Source of the DNA: Ferroplasma acidiphilum
Lineage (GTDB): Archaea; Thermoplasmatota; Thermoplasmata; Thermoplasmatales; Thermoplasmataceae
Assembly (NCBI RefSeq): GCF_002078355.1
Contig: NZ_CP015363.1
Span: 930,001 to 994,000, forward strand
DNA length: 64,000 nt
Direction of reading: 5' to 3'
Within the stretch, counting starts at the first letter, position 1, and the number at the start of each line of letters is the position of its first letter. The notes beneath the pieces are model-generated. The model worked only from the letters and a program-made list of their open reading frames with translations. It was not told where the DNA came from and made no database searches. Shown one piece after another: positions 45,495 to 54,740 of the stretch. The position numbers and the translations under genes were made by a program.

Positions 45495-46529
45495 TTATGC
45501 TTTTACTGAGTGCTTTATTCTGTCGACAAATACATATGTATTAATTAAAGCGTACACCCATAATATCATTAAAACTATCCAGATGAAAATAAATATATCG
45601 CCTAAGAATGGAATTTTTAAAGCGCTTTCAAGTTTTATTGTGGAGGTTGCAAACAAACCTAAAGGAAATCCATATGCCCATACTGACAAATATCCGAATG
45701 TTGTTTTCCTGAATACCAATATGAAAACTACAATGAAATTCCAGACTTCAAATCCATATAACAATATCGAAATAAATTCTACAGTTCCGAAATTTAAGGT
45801 GATATCTCCTATTACTTTGCCAAATGACATTATTGATAACAGATTAATTATTATTAAACTTGAAACACCTACAGGAAGCATTGCTGTTGGCAAGGTGGAA
45901 TCTGCTTTATTCGAAACGTGGCCCGATAATGCAATAGAACCTATAAATATATACAGGAAAAAGAATATGCCCAGGCCCATTAATACAAGGAAATAAATGG
46001 TTTCTGCTATATCTCCATGGTAATAGCCCATTAAGGGTGTTGCCAGGAAAATACTTGTACCGATAGATAGTGGGGGTATTATTATAGCATAATTTATCTC
46101 ATTTTTGTCTATTTCCTTTGTATATAATCTATAACCAAGTAATATTCCTAGAACCAGTGCAAGGAAATAGCTGAAAAAGTAATTATATAAAGATACTTCT
46201 GCTAAAAGTTTTGACATTCCTATTAAATCTATTAATATATGGTCCATTATGAACAATATAATGGGAATTAAGGCTATGAAACTTAATCTCGTTAAGTTAT
46301 TCCAGTGTAAATATTTTTTATCATGTATTGTAAGCCCCCTTATAGCCCAGAGAATAAATATTACAATAAACATTATAATTCCAAGCCCAAAGAACACCTC
46401 TCCTGTATATTTTAAGTCAATATTCACTAAATACTTTGATACTAAAAAGAAAACCTGGGAAACTGCAAGTGTTGCTATTACCATACCGAACCATTCTGAA
46501 CCGAAAATGTAAAGAATTTTGTTTTTCAT
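45495..46529 (-). CDS. TDT/SLAC1-family anion or C4-dicarboxylate carrier (TehA-like)
   Basis: 344 aa with about ten helices. Starts with FGSEWFGMVIATLAV, like the F-x-P-x-W-F/G first helix of the family. PTAMLPVGVSSLIII, the VFRKTTFGYLSVWAYGFPLGLFATSTIKL segment and alternating small-residue helices match TehA/SLAC1/Mae1 proteins. Known: passive or proton-coupled transport of anions such as malate, tellurite or sulphite. Divergent from a TetR gene with two palindromes between them, so it is probably the regulated target and may export a toxic anion. Confidence 0.75.
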   Translation of the reverse strand: MKNKILYIFGSEWFGMVIATLAVSQVFFLVSKYLVNIDLKYTGEVFFGLGIIMFIVIFILWAIRGLTIHDKKYLHWNNLTRLSFIALIPIILFIMDHILIDLIGMSKLLAEVSLYNYFFSYFLALVLGILLGYRLYTKEIDKNEINYAIIIPPLSIGTSIFLATPLMGYYHGDIAETIYFLVLMGLGIFFFLYIFIGSIALSGHVSNKADSTLPTAMLPVGVSSLIIINLLSIMSFGKVIGDITLNFGTVEFISILLYGFEVWNFIVVFILVFRKTTFGYLSVWAYGFPLGLFATSTIKLESALKIPFLGDIFIFIWIVLMILWVYALINTYVFVDRIKHSVKA

Positions 46530-46539
46530 CTTACTCTAT

Positions 46540-46586
46540 TGACTATATAGTCAGTAATTATATAAGTATTTTGACTAACTGGTCAA
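46540..46586. promoter_or_regulatory. Two TetR-type operators in a divergent promoter
   Basis: TGACTATATAGTCA (46540-46553) is a perfect 14-bp palindrome. TTGACTAACTGGTCAA (46571-46586) is a second dyad with the same TTGAC..GTCAA arms. Centres are 32 bp apart, about three helical turns. They lie between the carrier start at 46529 and the TetR start at 46619, so the regulator can repress both. Confidence 0.75.
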
Positions 46587-46618
46587 ATATTATTTATATA
46601 AATAAAGAATAACTGGGT

Positions 46619-47158
46619 ATGAAAGAATTAAAGAAAGATTTAATTCTGAAATCGGCAATTAAAAATTTTTCAATCAACGGCTATGAAGCATCTATGGATG
46701 AAATAGCAAGTGATGCAAAAGTTAGCAAGGGTTTACTTTTTTTCTATTATAGAAGCAAGGAAAATTTAATAATTGACGCTGCTATAAAATCAGTTCCATT
46801 AGATGTGCTTAATTACATAAAAGCAAAAGAATACAGTGATATCCATTCTATATTATATGACCTGGGTACAAGATTTTTAGATTCATATGGAAATCAGGAC
46901 CTCAGAAATCTTTTTCTGTATACAATAAGCAATAAAAATAAGTATCCTGAAATAAAGGAAAAACTTAAGGAGCTATGTTTTACAAACTTCGATGAAATTT
47001 TCAGTAAAATCAAAAATATATCTAATCTTGATTTTTCATTAGCTAAGAAAAGGTCTTTTTTCGGTTCACTTCTATGCTATCTTATATGGTGGAATGACAA
47101 TGAGCAGAATATAGAAAATTATGTAGAAGACCTTGTAAACGGATTTCTGAATAAATAA
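46619..47158 (+). CDS. TetR/AcrR-family repressor
   Basis: 179 aa. The N-terminal helix-turn-helix is KDLILKSAIKNFSINGYEASMDEIASDAKVSKGLLFFYYRSKENLI, a complete TetR_N domain. The helical C-terminal ligand-binding part contains several aromatic residues (CYLIWWND). Known: ligand binding releases the repressor from DNA. Two TTGAC/GTCAA palindromes upstream are its likely sites and the divergent TDT/SLAC1-type carrier its likely target, so it may sense the carrier's substrate. Confidence 0.88.
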   Translation: MKELKKDLILKSAIKNFSINGYEASMDEIASDAKVSKGLLFFYYRSKENLIIDAAIKSVPLDVLNYIKAKEYSDIHSILYDLGTRFLDSYGNQDLRNLFLYTISNKNKYPEIKEKLKELCFTNFDEIFSKIKNISNLDFSLAKKRSFFGSLLCYLIWWNDNEQNIENYVEDLVNGFLNK

Positions 47159-47240
47159 ATATTTTAGTTGTATATTTATTACACAACTATCCTCTATATT
47201 ATACGTATAGTATAATGGATATAAACCTATGACCACGCTT

Positions 47241-47891
47241 TTATTTTCGGCCCACTTTTAATATTAGTTCTATCAAAGAATCGACCTGCTTAAAGAATAC
47301 TTTTTCCATTTCCAATTCTTGCATTATACCTTCTAAACCACTATAGGACGGTGTATAATAAGGATATATATCCGTAGCATACCAGTAATCAAAAGTTTTG
47401 TCAATCATAGAAGGCCTATTCTTATTTTTTGCCACGCCTATAATTGTTTTAATTAAAGATAGCTGTCTATCTATGATAATATCTATATCATCGTTAGAAT
47501 TTGCAGAATGAAACATAATCCATCTTTTTATATTTTTTAAAATATGTGAATCACTAATATTATTTGAATGAATTTTGGCGATTTCTACACTAAACCTGAT
47601 ATCACTTGAAAATGTTAAATAAACAATGTTATTATCGACTAAATACTCTGAGAGAGATGCCAATGCAGTTCTTTTATTACCATCAATAAATGGATGGCAC
47701 CGGATAATTCTCATAAACAAGACTGCTGCTTTGTCATATATAGTAGGATAAATATCGCTATTGTTAAAATTATCATTCATTCGGTAAACAATACTTTTTA
47801 TTGCGTTAATATTAAGATAATTAGAATCTATAGAATAATGCTTAGCAATCTTCTCATGTATCTCTATAATATTTTTGTATGTAAATTTCAT
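47241..47891 (-). CDS. doc: Doc/Fic-family toxin
   Basis: 216 aa. Catalytic motif HPFIDGNKRTAL at residues 66-77: His66 and N-K-R as in Doc, where Lys replaces the second Gly of Fic. Known: Doc proteins phosphorylate EF-Tu/EF1A, arresting translation. The Fic fold covers about residues 1-125. The extra C-terminal 90 residues (WYATDIYPYYTPSYSGLEGI..) are unusual for Doc, which is about 125 aa, and have no recognised domain. The start lies 8 nt after a 34-codon gene that is probably the antitoxin. Confidence 0.8.
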   Translation of the reverse strand: MKFTYKNIIEIHEKIAKHYSIDSNYLNINAIKSIVYRMNDNFNNSDIYPTIYDKAAVLFMRIIRCHPFIDGNKRTALASLSEYLVDNNIVYLTFSSDIRFSVEIAKIHSNNISDSHILKNIKRWIMFHSANSNDDIDIIIDRQLSLIKTIIGVAKNKNRPSMIDKTFDYWYATDIYPYYTPSYSGLEGIMQELEMEKVFFKQVDSLIELILKVGRK

Positions 47892-47899
47892 TTAAAAAA

Positions 47900-48004
47900 T
47901 TATAATTTTGAAAGTCTATCCATAACTGACTTATACATCGGGTTTTCATTCAGCATTAAATCCATGTATTTATCCACCATTTCCTTTGTTATTTTAGTTT
48001 CCAT
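47900..48004 (-). CDS. 34-aa candidate antitoxin for Doc
   Basis: ATG at 48004, TAA at 47900-47902. Sequence starts METKITKEMVDKYMDLMLNE and ends KSVMDRLSKL: helical, Met-rich and charged. The next ATG in the transcript is Doc at 47891, 8 nt later, so the two are coupled. Its length and place match the Fic-inhibiting helical part of Phd-type antitoxins without the DNA-binding domain. No known family name; assignment rests on position. Confidence 0.5.
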   Translation of the reverse strand: METKITKEMVDKYMDLMLNENPMYKSVMDRLSKL

Positions 48005-48292
48005 ATTTTTCACTATAAACTCTTATAACTTTTATATTTAAATATATTTCTATTGCCATTAAACGACAAATCGGTTATAATGAAACATATTATTTATAAA
48101 TACATAAAATTTGGGGAGCAATCAAATTAATTTATTCCAGAAATAAATATATAAACAGATCAATTCAGTTACCAATGATGCGCGTGTGCCAGTGTTTTCT
48201 ACGTACTGGATGTTACCTTACAATTAAGGAAAGAGGAGCTATGCATATATCATCGTAAAATAGATTTAAATATAGAAGATCGTTATGTTATT

Positions 48293-50203
48293 ATGCGTTT
48301 ATACCAAAATTCCGCACAGGAACTTATAAATGATTTAAATTACAATAAACTTTCTGATAAACTTAAACAATCTTTTGTTGCTTATTACGGTCATAATCCC
48401 TCACAGGGAGAATACAATGCATGGAATAATTCGTTTCAATTTATTAAAAATGAATTACAGGAAAATAAATTGTATAATATCTACGTGGTTATAGAATATG
48501 AGTTGCCATATAGCGCAAGAAGGATAGATGTTATTTTAATGGGACATGGAACAGAAAATTTTAAAAATATAATTATCGTGGAACTGAAGCAATGGTCTTC
48601 GGCAAAGTTATCGGAAATTGAGGGAAATGTCATTACTTATGTCGGGCACCAGGAACGTGAGGTACCGCACCCATCCGAACAGGTGGCTGGATACTATTAT
48701 TATATGAAAGATTTTATGGAAATTTTTAACAGGGATGATTATGGGTTATACGGATGTTCATATTGTCATAATTATTCTCAAACAGATAAGACCCTGCTGG
48801 ATGTATCATTTAACAATGTATTGTCAAAATTTCCATTATTCACAAGGGATGATTTCAAAAAATTTGGAGATTATCTTAAAGATAAACTATCAAATGGAAA
48901 TGGATTAGATGTTTATAATGATTTCATAACAGGCGATATAAAACCATCAAAGAAGCTGATAGATTACACATCAGATATATTGAGAAATCAGAAGGTATTT
49001 TCATTGATAGATGACCAGATACTTGCAAACAACACAATAATAGACAGGGCAAAAAAAGCAGCAACGTTCAAACATAAATCTGTTATTATTGTTGAGGGTG
49101 GGCCCGGGACAGGTAAATCGGTGATTGCATTAAATGCCATGGCAGAGCTTCTTTCGAAAGGCTTTAAAGTTTACCATGCAACAGGGTCAAAAGCCTTTAC
49201 TTCATCATTGCAGAAAATAGTAGGATCAGGAGATATGAGAAGTGTAAAAAACTTTTTTTTGTATTTTAATTCAGTTTCACACGCTATAACGAATGAAATA
49301 GACGTCTTAATAGCAGATGAAGCCCATAGAATAAGAAAATCCAGTAACAACAGGTATACTAGACCTGAGAGGAGGAGTACTTTGCCGCAGATAGAAGAAC
49401 TGATTAATTCAGCAAAGGTATCTGTATTTTTTATAGATGAACACCAGCTGGTACGACCGGAAGAGATAGGGAGTATTAAGCTTATAACAGAAGCAGCAAA
49501 AAAGTTCGGGGCAAAAGTGTATAATTTCCAGCTAAAAACGCAGTTCAGGTGCAGTGGGTCTGATGGCTATTTAAACTGGATTGATTCCTTATTAAATATA
49601 AATGATACTGGTAACGAATTCCTGTCTAAAAACGAAAAAATGGAATTTAAAATTGTTGATGACCCACAAATTTTAAGGGATGAAATGAACCTGCGTAATT
49701 CTAAAAATACAAATTCGGCAAGAATGGTCGCGGGCTTCTGCTGGCCATGGAGCAACCCTAACGAAAATGGAACTCTGGTAGATGATATAGTTATAGGGGA
49801 CTTTAAGGCTACCTGGGAATTGAAAGATTTTGCTAAAATCAAATTCACAAAAAAACCTGAAACACCGGCGTGGAATCTCTGGCCAATTGATCCGTCATGC
49901 TCTAACCAGGTGGGGAGCATATATACCATACAGGGTTTTGAATTTGATTATATATTTCTCATATGGGGAAATGACCTGGTTTATGATTATTCTATAAATG
50001 ATTGGGTAGGAAAGCCTGAAAATTCAAAAGACCCTGTAATAAGAAAAGGAAAAGAAAAGTTTACAGAACATGTCAAAAATATATACAGAATCTTATTAAC
50101 CAGGGCAAGATATGGCGTTTATGTATATTTTGTAGATGCCGATACACGGAAATTTGTGGAATCAAGAATAGAAATGTACATGGTAAAAAACAGTAAAATT
50201 TGA
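48293..50203 (+). CDS. DUF2075-family helicase with N-terminal nuclease-like domain
   Basis: 636 aa. The N-terminal 120 residues contain ARRIDVILMG..NIIIVELKQW, a D...ExK core of the PD-(D/E)XK fold. The central part has Walker A VEGGPGTGKSVIALN at about residues 267-281, Walker B LIADEAHRIRK near 342, FFIDEHQLVRPEEIGS, then QFRCSGSDGYLNWI and a late IYTIQGFEFDYIFLIW and ILLTRARYGVYVY, helicase motifs of the superfamily 1/Schlafen group 3-like DUF2075 family. Known: associated with defence and mobile elements; biochemical role poorly known. Intact single gene. Confidence 0.85.
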   Translation: MRLYQNSAQELINDLNYNKLSDKLKQSFVAYYGHNPSQGEYNAWNNSFQFIKNELQENKLYNIYVVIEYELPYSARRIDVILMGHGTENFKNIIIVELKQWSSAKLSEIEGNVITYVGHQEREVPHPSEQVAGYYYYMKDFMEIFNRDDYGLYGCSYCHNYSQTDKTLLDVSFNNVLSKFPLFTRDDFKKFGDYLKDKLSNGNGLDVYNDFITGDIKPSKKLIDYTSDILRNQKVFSLIDDQILANNTIIDRAKKAATFKHKSVIIVEGGPGTGKSVIALNAMAELLSKGFKVYHATGSKAFTSSLQKIVGSGDMRSVKNFFLYFNSVSHAITNEIDVLIADEAHRIRKSSNNRYTRPERRSTLPQIEELINSAKVSVFFIDEHQLVRPEEIGSIKLITEAAKKFGAKVYNFQLKTQFRCSGSDGYLNWIDSLLNINDTGNEFLSKNEKMEFKIVDDPQILRDEMNLRNSKNTNSARMVAGFCWPWSNPNENGTLVDDIVIGDFKATWELKDFAKIKFTKKPETPAWNLWPIDPSCSNQVGSIYTIQGFEFDYIFLIWGNDLVYDYSINDWVGKPENSKDPVIRKGKEKFTEHVKNIYRILLTRARYGVYVYFVDADTRKFVESRIEMYMVKNSKI

Positions 50204-50367
50204 ACTCTTGGACAAATATTATACTCAATATCAAGCTAATTTTGATATGGTAATACAGGAAAATTTCAAACCATACAGTAAATCAAAAATTTAATGAGAA
50301 TAGTTATAGATTCCCCATTTTGCTTTATAGAGCAATTCTCAGGTTAATATATACTGATAGTGTATAA

Positions 50368-50742
50368 TTATCGGTCATATAATTTTTTCAGTTCAACATC
50401 AAATGTTATGAGCTGTTTCTTAATCCTTTTACTAATGTTTAATATTATCATATCATTAAAATCATCATAGCTTTTTATATTACTTTTTATTGAAAAAAAT
50501 ACATCATCCTTTTGTGTTGGTATAATATTGACCTTTTCATCATTTATCAACTCCTTTGTTATAGCAACAGGTAAAGAATGCTTAATGAGGAAATAATTGA
50601 ATTCAATAACAGATATCATAGGTACATATGCCTTATCGATTTTTTTCCACAATTCTAGAGCTTTTTTATGGTTAATATCATTCTCTATTATTATTGCAAT
50701 AATAACATTTGTATCAAAGACTGCTTCTTCCAATTTCATCAC
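50368..50742 (-). CDS. vapC: PIN-domain VapC-family toxin
   Basis: 124 aa. Catalytic acids: Asp10 in AVFDTNVIIAII, Glu in MISVIEFNYFL, Asp pair in SYDDFNDMIILN, and late Asp in LITFDVELKKLY. All canonical PIN positions are filled, so RNase activity is expected. Starts 29 nt inside the AbrB-type antitoxin gene. Confidence 0.85.
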   Translation of the reverse strand: MMKLEEAVFDTNVIIAIIIENDINHKKALELWKKIDKAYVPMISVIEFNYFLIKHSLPVAITKELINDEKVNIIPTQKDDVFFSIKSNIKSYDDFNDMIILNISKRIKKQLITFDVELKKLYDR

Positions 50743-50956
50743 CTGCTTCCCTTATTACCTTTTCTACGTATTCAGCATCTATATTTTTATCTAATTTAAT
50801 GGATATCTTTGTAATGTCACCTTTCGGTTTTTCCATTATAATTCTATCTTTATCTATATAAACAAGGATTCTATCACCGATTTTTATTCCCAATTTATCT
50901 CTAATATCAGCAGGTATTGTAGTCTGGTAATTTCTTGTGATTTTTACTTCTTCCAT
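50714..50956 (-). CDS. vapB: AbrB/SpoVT-type VapB antitoxin
   Basis: 80 aa. EEVKITRNYQTTIPADIRDKLGIKIGDRILVYID is a complete swapped-hairpin AbrB DNA-binding domain, and the C-terminal 30 residues should bind the PIN toxin. Precedes and overlaps vapC by 29 nt. Likely autoregulatory. This third VapBC pair uses a different antitoxin class from the two RHH-type pairs at 15 and 21 kb. Confidence 0.85.
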   Translation of the reverse strand: MEEVKITRNYQTTIPADIRDKLGIKIGDRILVYIDKDRIIMEKPKGDITKISIKLDKNIDAEYVEKVIREAGDEIGRSSL

Positions 50957-51240
50957 AATTACTATATTAGTTTACTAGATAATTAAATTTTTGTTTTAAA
51001 TAATTTGTATAAATTACTCTTTTGGGTTTATCTCAATCTGGATAAATTCCATATCTTATCTATTTCCTGATTAAAATATTCAGAACTATGTTTTTATTAT
51101 ATTATTTACACAGATATTTATTTTATTTGCTCGTTTTAATGTATCCTCACTTTAATAAATTTACTTCCCGGGATTATAAAACTGTTAAAAAGTATTAATA
51201 TAATAATAAATTAAAAGATAATACCGAATAATTTATTCCC

Positions 51241-52431
51241 TCACAATTTAGTCGTTTCCTTTGCTCCACTTGCCCTGACTTTAAGAAATGGTGCCAGTAT
51301 CATGGCTACCACTTCTATAGCCAGTACCACTGAAACTCCGACTGCTATTGTAGCAAGGCTTCCAAATTCCGGCCCCAGGAATACAGGTATGAAAGCCACA
51401 CCTAAATTCGTAAACACGCTATACATAGATGTTGCAAATCCTGCCTGCGCCGGATCAGTAACATAGCGAGTGGTTAAAGTCATAGCCATGGACCAGTAAG
51501 CGTTTCCGAAGATTCCGAAGAAGAAATATCCGGCTCCAATCAATATTACAATCGTGGAATAGGACAGGCTCAATGTCATCACAGCGGTAAATATGAACAT
51601 CAATACACCGGTAGTAATCAGTCCGGTACGGATTCTATTGTACTTCTCGAATACTGGAGGCAGTATTAATGCACCCAGGGCAGAACCCAGGAAAGCAAGG
51701 CCACCAAGAAGGCCTCCGTAGGCAAGTGCCTGGGCTGTAGCCATATGGTGCAGCAACAGGACTGTAGAACCCAGTGACCCGAACATTACAGACATGGCTG
51801 ATATTGCAAGGCCTATATACCAGTTTTTAACCATTCCTATCCTGAAAGCTCCTCTCAATGACCTCCCCTTATAAGATGTTGGATAGCCACGTATTCCAGG
51901 TACAAGCCATATAACGGCTATTATAGCGAGGATAACTGGAATCCACATAGCGCCCTTGAGTCCCAGTGCAGTAAAAATATCTGGCCCGAAGAAAGACCCG
52001 AATGCCATACCGAGGAAAAGCATGCCTACACTGATACCTATTACCGTGTGTGACCTGTCATGGAAAAGTGAATCTGCAACACTTCCTACAGGAGCCATAG
52101 CCAGCGGGTAAGCTGCTGCTGCTATTATCCCGGTTACCAGGAAAGATAAATAATCCGGTGACAATGCTCTCCCGATTAAGCCTATTATGGACAATCCTGC
52201 AGCAGTGTAAAGGGAACTTTTAACTGTGAATTTAGCTGATAACCATCCGGCAAGCAACCCCAGTACAACCATAGTATAACCATAGGTTGAAACTAAAAGG
52301 AGTATAGAACTTAAACCTACGTTGAATGAACTGCTAAGTTCCGGTACCAGTGGTGCAAGTATAAACCACCCAAATCCTATTGTAAATAATAGGAACCAGT
52401 ATGATAAAAGTTTAAACCATTTTTCATCCAT
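51241..52431 (-). CDS. MFS transporter
   Basis: 396 aa with 12 predicted helices. Its coding DNA is richer in GC than the surrounding genes. FGWFILAPLVPELSSSFNVGLSS in helix 1 and GLLAGWLSAKFTVKSS after helix 2 follow the nitrate/cyanate-type MFS layout; the A-motif is weak. Gly/Ala-rich helices (GIIAAAAYPLAMAPVGSVAD). Substrate unknown. Single gene. Confidence 0.85.
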   Translation of the reverse strand: MDEKWFKLLSYWFLLFTIGFGWFILAPLVPELSSSFNVGLSSILLLVSTYGYTMVVLGLLAGWLSAKFTVKSSLYTAAGLSIIGLIGRALSPDYLSFLVTGIIAAAAYPLAMAPVGSVADSLFHDRSHTVIGISVGMLFLGMAFGSFFGPDIFTALGLKGAMWIPVILAIIAVIWLVPGIRGYPTSYKGRSLRGAFRIGMVKNWYIGLAISAMSVMFGSLGSTVLLLHHMATAQALAYGGLLGGLAFLGSALGALILPPVFEKYNRIRTGLITTGVLMFIFTAVMTLSLSYSTIVILIGAGYFFFGIFGNAYWSMAMTLTTRYVTDPAQAGFATSMYSVFTNLGVAFIPVFLGPEFGSLATIAVGVSVVLAIEVVAMILAPFLKVRASGAKETTKL

Positions 52432-52622
52432 GTAAGGGAATAATTACTCTATATAAATGTTTAAGTATATCATCCGTTCCTCTGGAAGTACGGAGATATA
52501 TTAATCTTCAGGCATATTTTACACTGGTATCAGGGGTTTTGTATATCAAGGTTAAAATTATATGAAATAGACATTATATTCAGATTCCAATTTAACCTGC
52601 GGACAAATAAAGATCAATACAT

Positions 52623-53114
52623 TCATTCCTGTCCAGGAGCTTCTGGACTATTTTTCGCCTGAGTAGAACTTATTTCCTTGAGTGTCTTAATTGCGAAGTC
52701 TATGTGGCTTTTCGGATCCATCTGGGAGTTATGTATGCCCCTGATAATGCCTTCCTTATCAATAATATATGTTATCCTAGCCGGGATTATGAAACCCTTA
52801 GCATCATATGCTTCCCTTATGCTTTTATTCTTATCGCTTAACAGGGTAAACTGCAATTTATGATGGTCTTTAAAAGATTTTTGCTTCTCTTCGCTATCTG
52901 AACTCACACCAAGCACAATTGCCCCCAATGGCTTAATTGCATCCCAGTTGTCCCTGAAACATTTTGCCTCAGCAGTACATCCTGGAGTCTCGGCTTTTGG
53001 ATAAAAATATAATACAACAGATGATTTCCCCTTGAAATCTGCGAGAGAAACTATTTTCCCCAACTCGTCATTCGCTTTGAAATCCGGTGCCTTATCTCCA
53101 TTTTTGAGTGCCAT
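52623..53114 (-). CDS. bcp: Peroxiredoxin (Bcp/PrxQ type)
   Basis: 163 aa. The peroxidatic Cys46 lies in PKAETPGCTAEAKCFRD with a second Cys at 52, six residues on, against the usual five in PrxQ. GVSSDSEEKQKSF and FTLLSDKNKSIREAY follow the family. Reduces H2O2 and organic hydroperoxides with thioredoxin-like donors. The C-terminal 15 residues (TQAKNSPEAPGQE) are a disordered tail. Single gene. Confidence 0.92.
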   Translation of the reverse strand: MALKNGDKAPDFKANDELGKIVSLADFKGKSSVVLYFYPKAETPGCTAEAKCFRDNWDAIKPLGAIVLGVSSDSEEKQKSFKDHHKLQFTLLSDKNKSIREAYDAKGFIIPARITYIIDKEGIIRGIHNSQMDPKSHIDFAIKTLKEISSTQAKNSPEAPGQE

Positions 53115-53483
53115 GTCATACCATGTGTATATACGATTTAAGGTTATGCTTCATTAAAAATTGTACGGAAGTTGATGTTATTAAATGTCCGTTTAACAGC
53201 AATACTGGTAATAATAAAAGCCCTTTGCCAACTCCAGCTTCAGTAGATAGTTCATCTCTGTTCACACACTCTTCATTGGCCAATAATTAAGTCTCCAAAC
53301 CGGTATACACTGTAATTATAATAAAAAATTGAAAACCCTATCCGGGTAGTTTATTGAAATATCCGTGGAAAACATATTACTTTATAAACTTTATAAATAA
53401 TTAAATTTATTATATTATAAAGTATAAAATATTATGTGCTTATTGATTTCAAATATGGCAAATTCCCTCGAGGAGGTGATAGA
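53115..53483. other. Intergenic stretch
   Basis: About 370 bp. A 60-codon plus-strand frame from 53108 and its reverse both look unlike real proteins. The TATA-rich DNA after 53380 is the promoter region of the MFS gene. Confidence 0.35.
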
Positions 53484-54710
53484 ATGCAAAAGAATTTTTT
53501 CTACCTCATTTTATCAACTTTGATTGCAAACATTGCCTCCAGCATACTATATATTGGAATAACCTGGTATGTTCTAATATCTGTGAACGGTGAAATATTA
53601 TACGGCTCCATTGTTTTAATCGCTACCATCACAGGTTTTGCAATATCAAATTTTATTGGGAAAATCATAGACAGATACAATAAAAAGAAAATTTTCATTC
53701 AATTGCATCTCATTGTTTCACTGTTATTTCTCCTCATATTTTTATTATTGATTAGAAATATTGCGTTGAGCATTACAACACTTTTCATTATATATATGAT
53801 AATATCAGTATATTCGATGTTTTACTGGAATGTAATATTATCAATAACACAGCAAATATTTAGTATAAAGGAATATAAGTCCATAAACAGCAAAATGGAA
53901 ATTATCGGGCAAATATCCTCTGTATTTTCCATAATAGCAGGATTTATAATTTATTCAGTAAATTTTTTATTTATAATGATTGCATGTTCCATTGCCTTTG
54001 CAATAAGTGCTATGACGTTCAAAAAAATTAAGATTATTGAGGCTGAAAAAAATAATATAAGCAAGTCAACTTTCAGTGGATTCACTTATCTTAAGAATAA
54101 TAAATATCTATTCTTTCTCTTATTTGCTTTATATACTCCATTTATAGCAATTATTATAGGGAATTTTACACAACCGGCTTTTATCGTTAACGCATTAAAT
54201 GGAACCCCGGTTATAATAGGTGCAATGGAAAGTATCTACGCGATATCAGCCGTTATTACATCATTGCTCATACCAAAAATGAATGAAAAAAATGAGTTTA
54301 TATTGATAGTTATTTCTATGATTGTATTTTCAGTGGGAACAATAGCAATGGGTTTAATTAAAATTGTTATAATATTTCTGGGCCTTGAAGCAATACAGGG
54401 ATATGGAAACCCGGCAATCCGCATAATAAGAAAGACAATAATGATGAAAACTATACCTAAAAAATTTATAGGCCGTGTGTATGGTTCTCTGGAAACAATT
54501 TCATATATTGCCAGGATATCCTTTCTTGCAATTTACATATTAATAATAAAATACACAGGGTCTGGAATTTTAATCGCAATACAGGGCATTTTTGTACTGA
54601 CTTTTGTTTTTGTTGTAATATATTCCCTCAGGAAAATGCAGATTAAAGCACAACCGGATAAAAATCCAAAAAGGTTCTATTTGTCTGGATATTATCAAAA
54701 ACATAGATGA
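53484..54710 (+). CDS. MFS transporter (drug-efflux-like, MefA/EntS group)
   Basis: 408 aa from the ATG at 53484, which follows GAGGAGGTGATAG, the best ribosome site in this region; the frame opens at 53436. Helix 1 is FYLILSTLIANIASSILYIGI, and the A-motif is FIGKIIDRYNKKKIF. GFTYLKNNKYLFFLLFALYTPF begins the second half, as in MFS_3/EntS-type exporters. Likely exports a small molecule; the substrate is unknown. Single gene. Confidence 0.85.
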   Translation: MQKNFFYLILSTLIANIASSILYIGITWYVLISVNGEILYGSIVLIATITGFAISNFIGKIIDRYNKKKIFIQLHLIVSLLFLLIFLLLIRNIALSITTLFIIYMIISVYSMFYWNVILSITQQIFSIKEYKSINSKMEIIGQISSVFSIIAGFIIYSVNFLFIMIACSIAFAISAMTFKKIKIIEAEKNNISKSTFSGFTYLKNNKYLFFLLFALYTPFIAIIIGNFTQPAFIVNALNGTPVIIGAMESIYAISAVITSLLIPKMNEKNEFILIVISMIVFSVGTIAMGLIKIVIIFLGLEAIQGYGNPAIRIIRKTIMMKTIPKKFIGRVYGSLETISYIARISFLAIYILIIKYTGSGILIAIQGIFVLTFVFVVIYSLRKMQIKAQPDKNPKRFYLSGYYQKHR

Positions 54711-54740
54711 ACTCCGGTGTATTATGTTTTCATAGCCAGT

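Noticed and set aside
47185-47215. Near-palindrome ATTATACGTATAGTATAAT between convergent genes
   Set aside because: The symmetry is imperfect and the site lies between two gene ends, so a regulatory role is not supported.
6600-50300. Prophage or integrated plasmid
   Set aside because: No structural phage genes, integrase or replication initiator were seen; the mobile content is insertion sequences and toxin-antitoxin loci.
53108-53290. 60-codon plus-strand frame after the peroxiredoxin gene
   Set aside because: Composition is unlike a real protein, its start overlaps the peroxiredoxin start on the other strand, and it has no ribosome site or recognisable motif.
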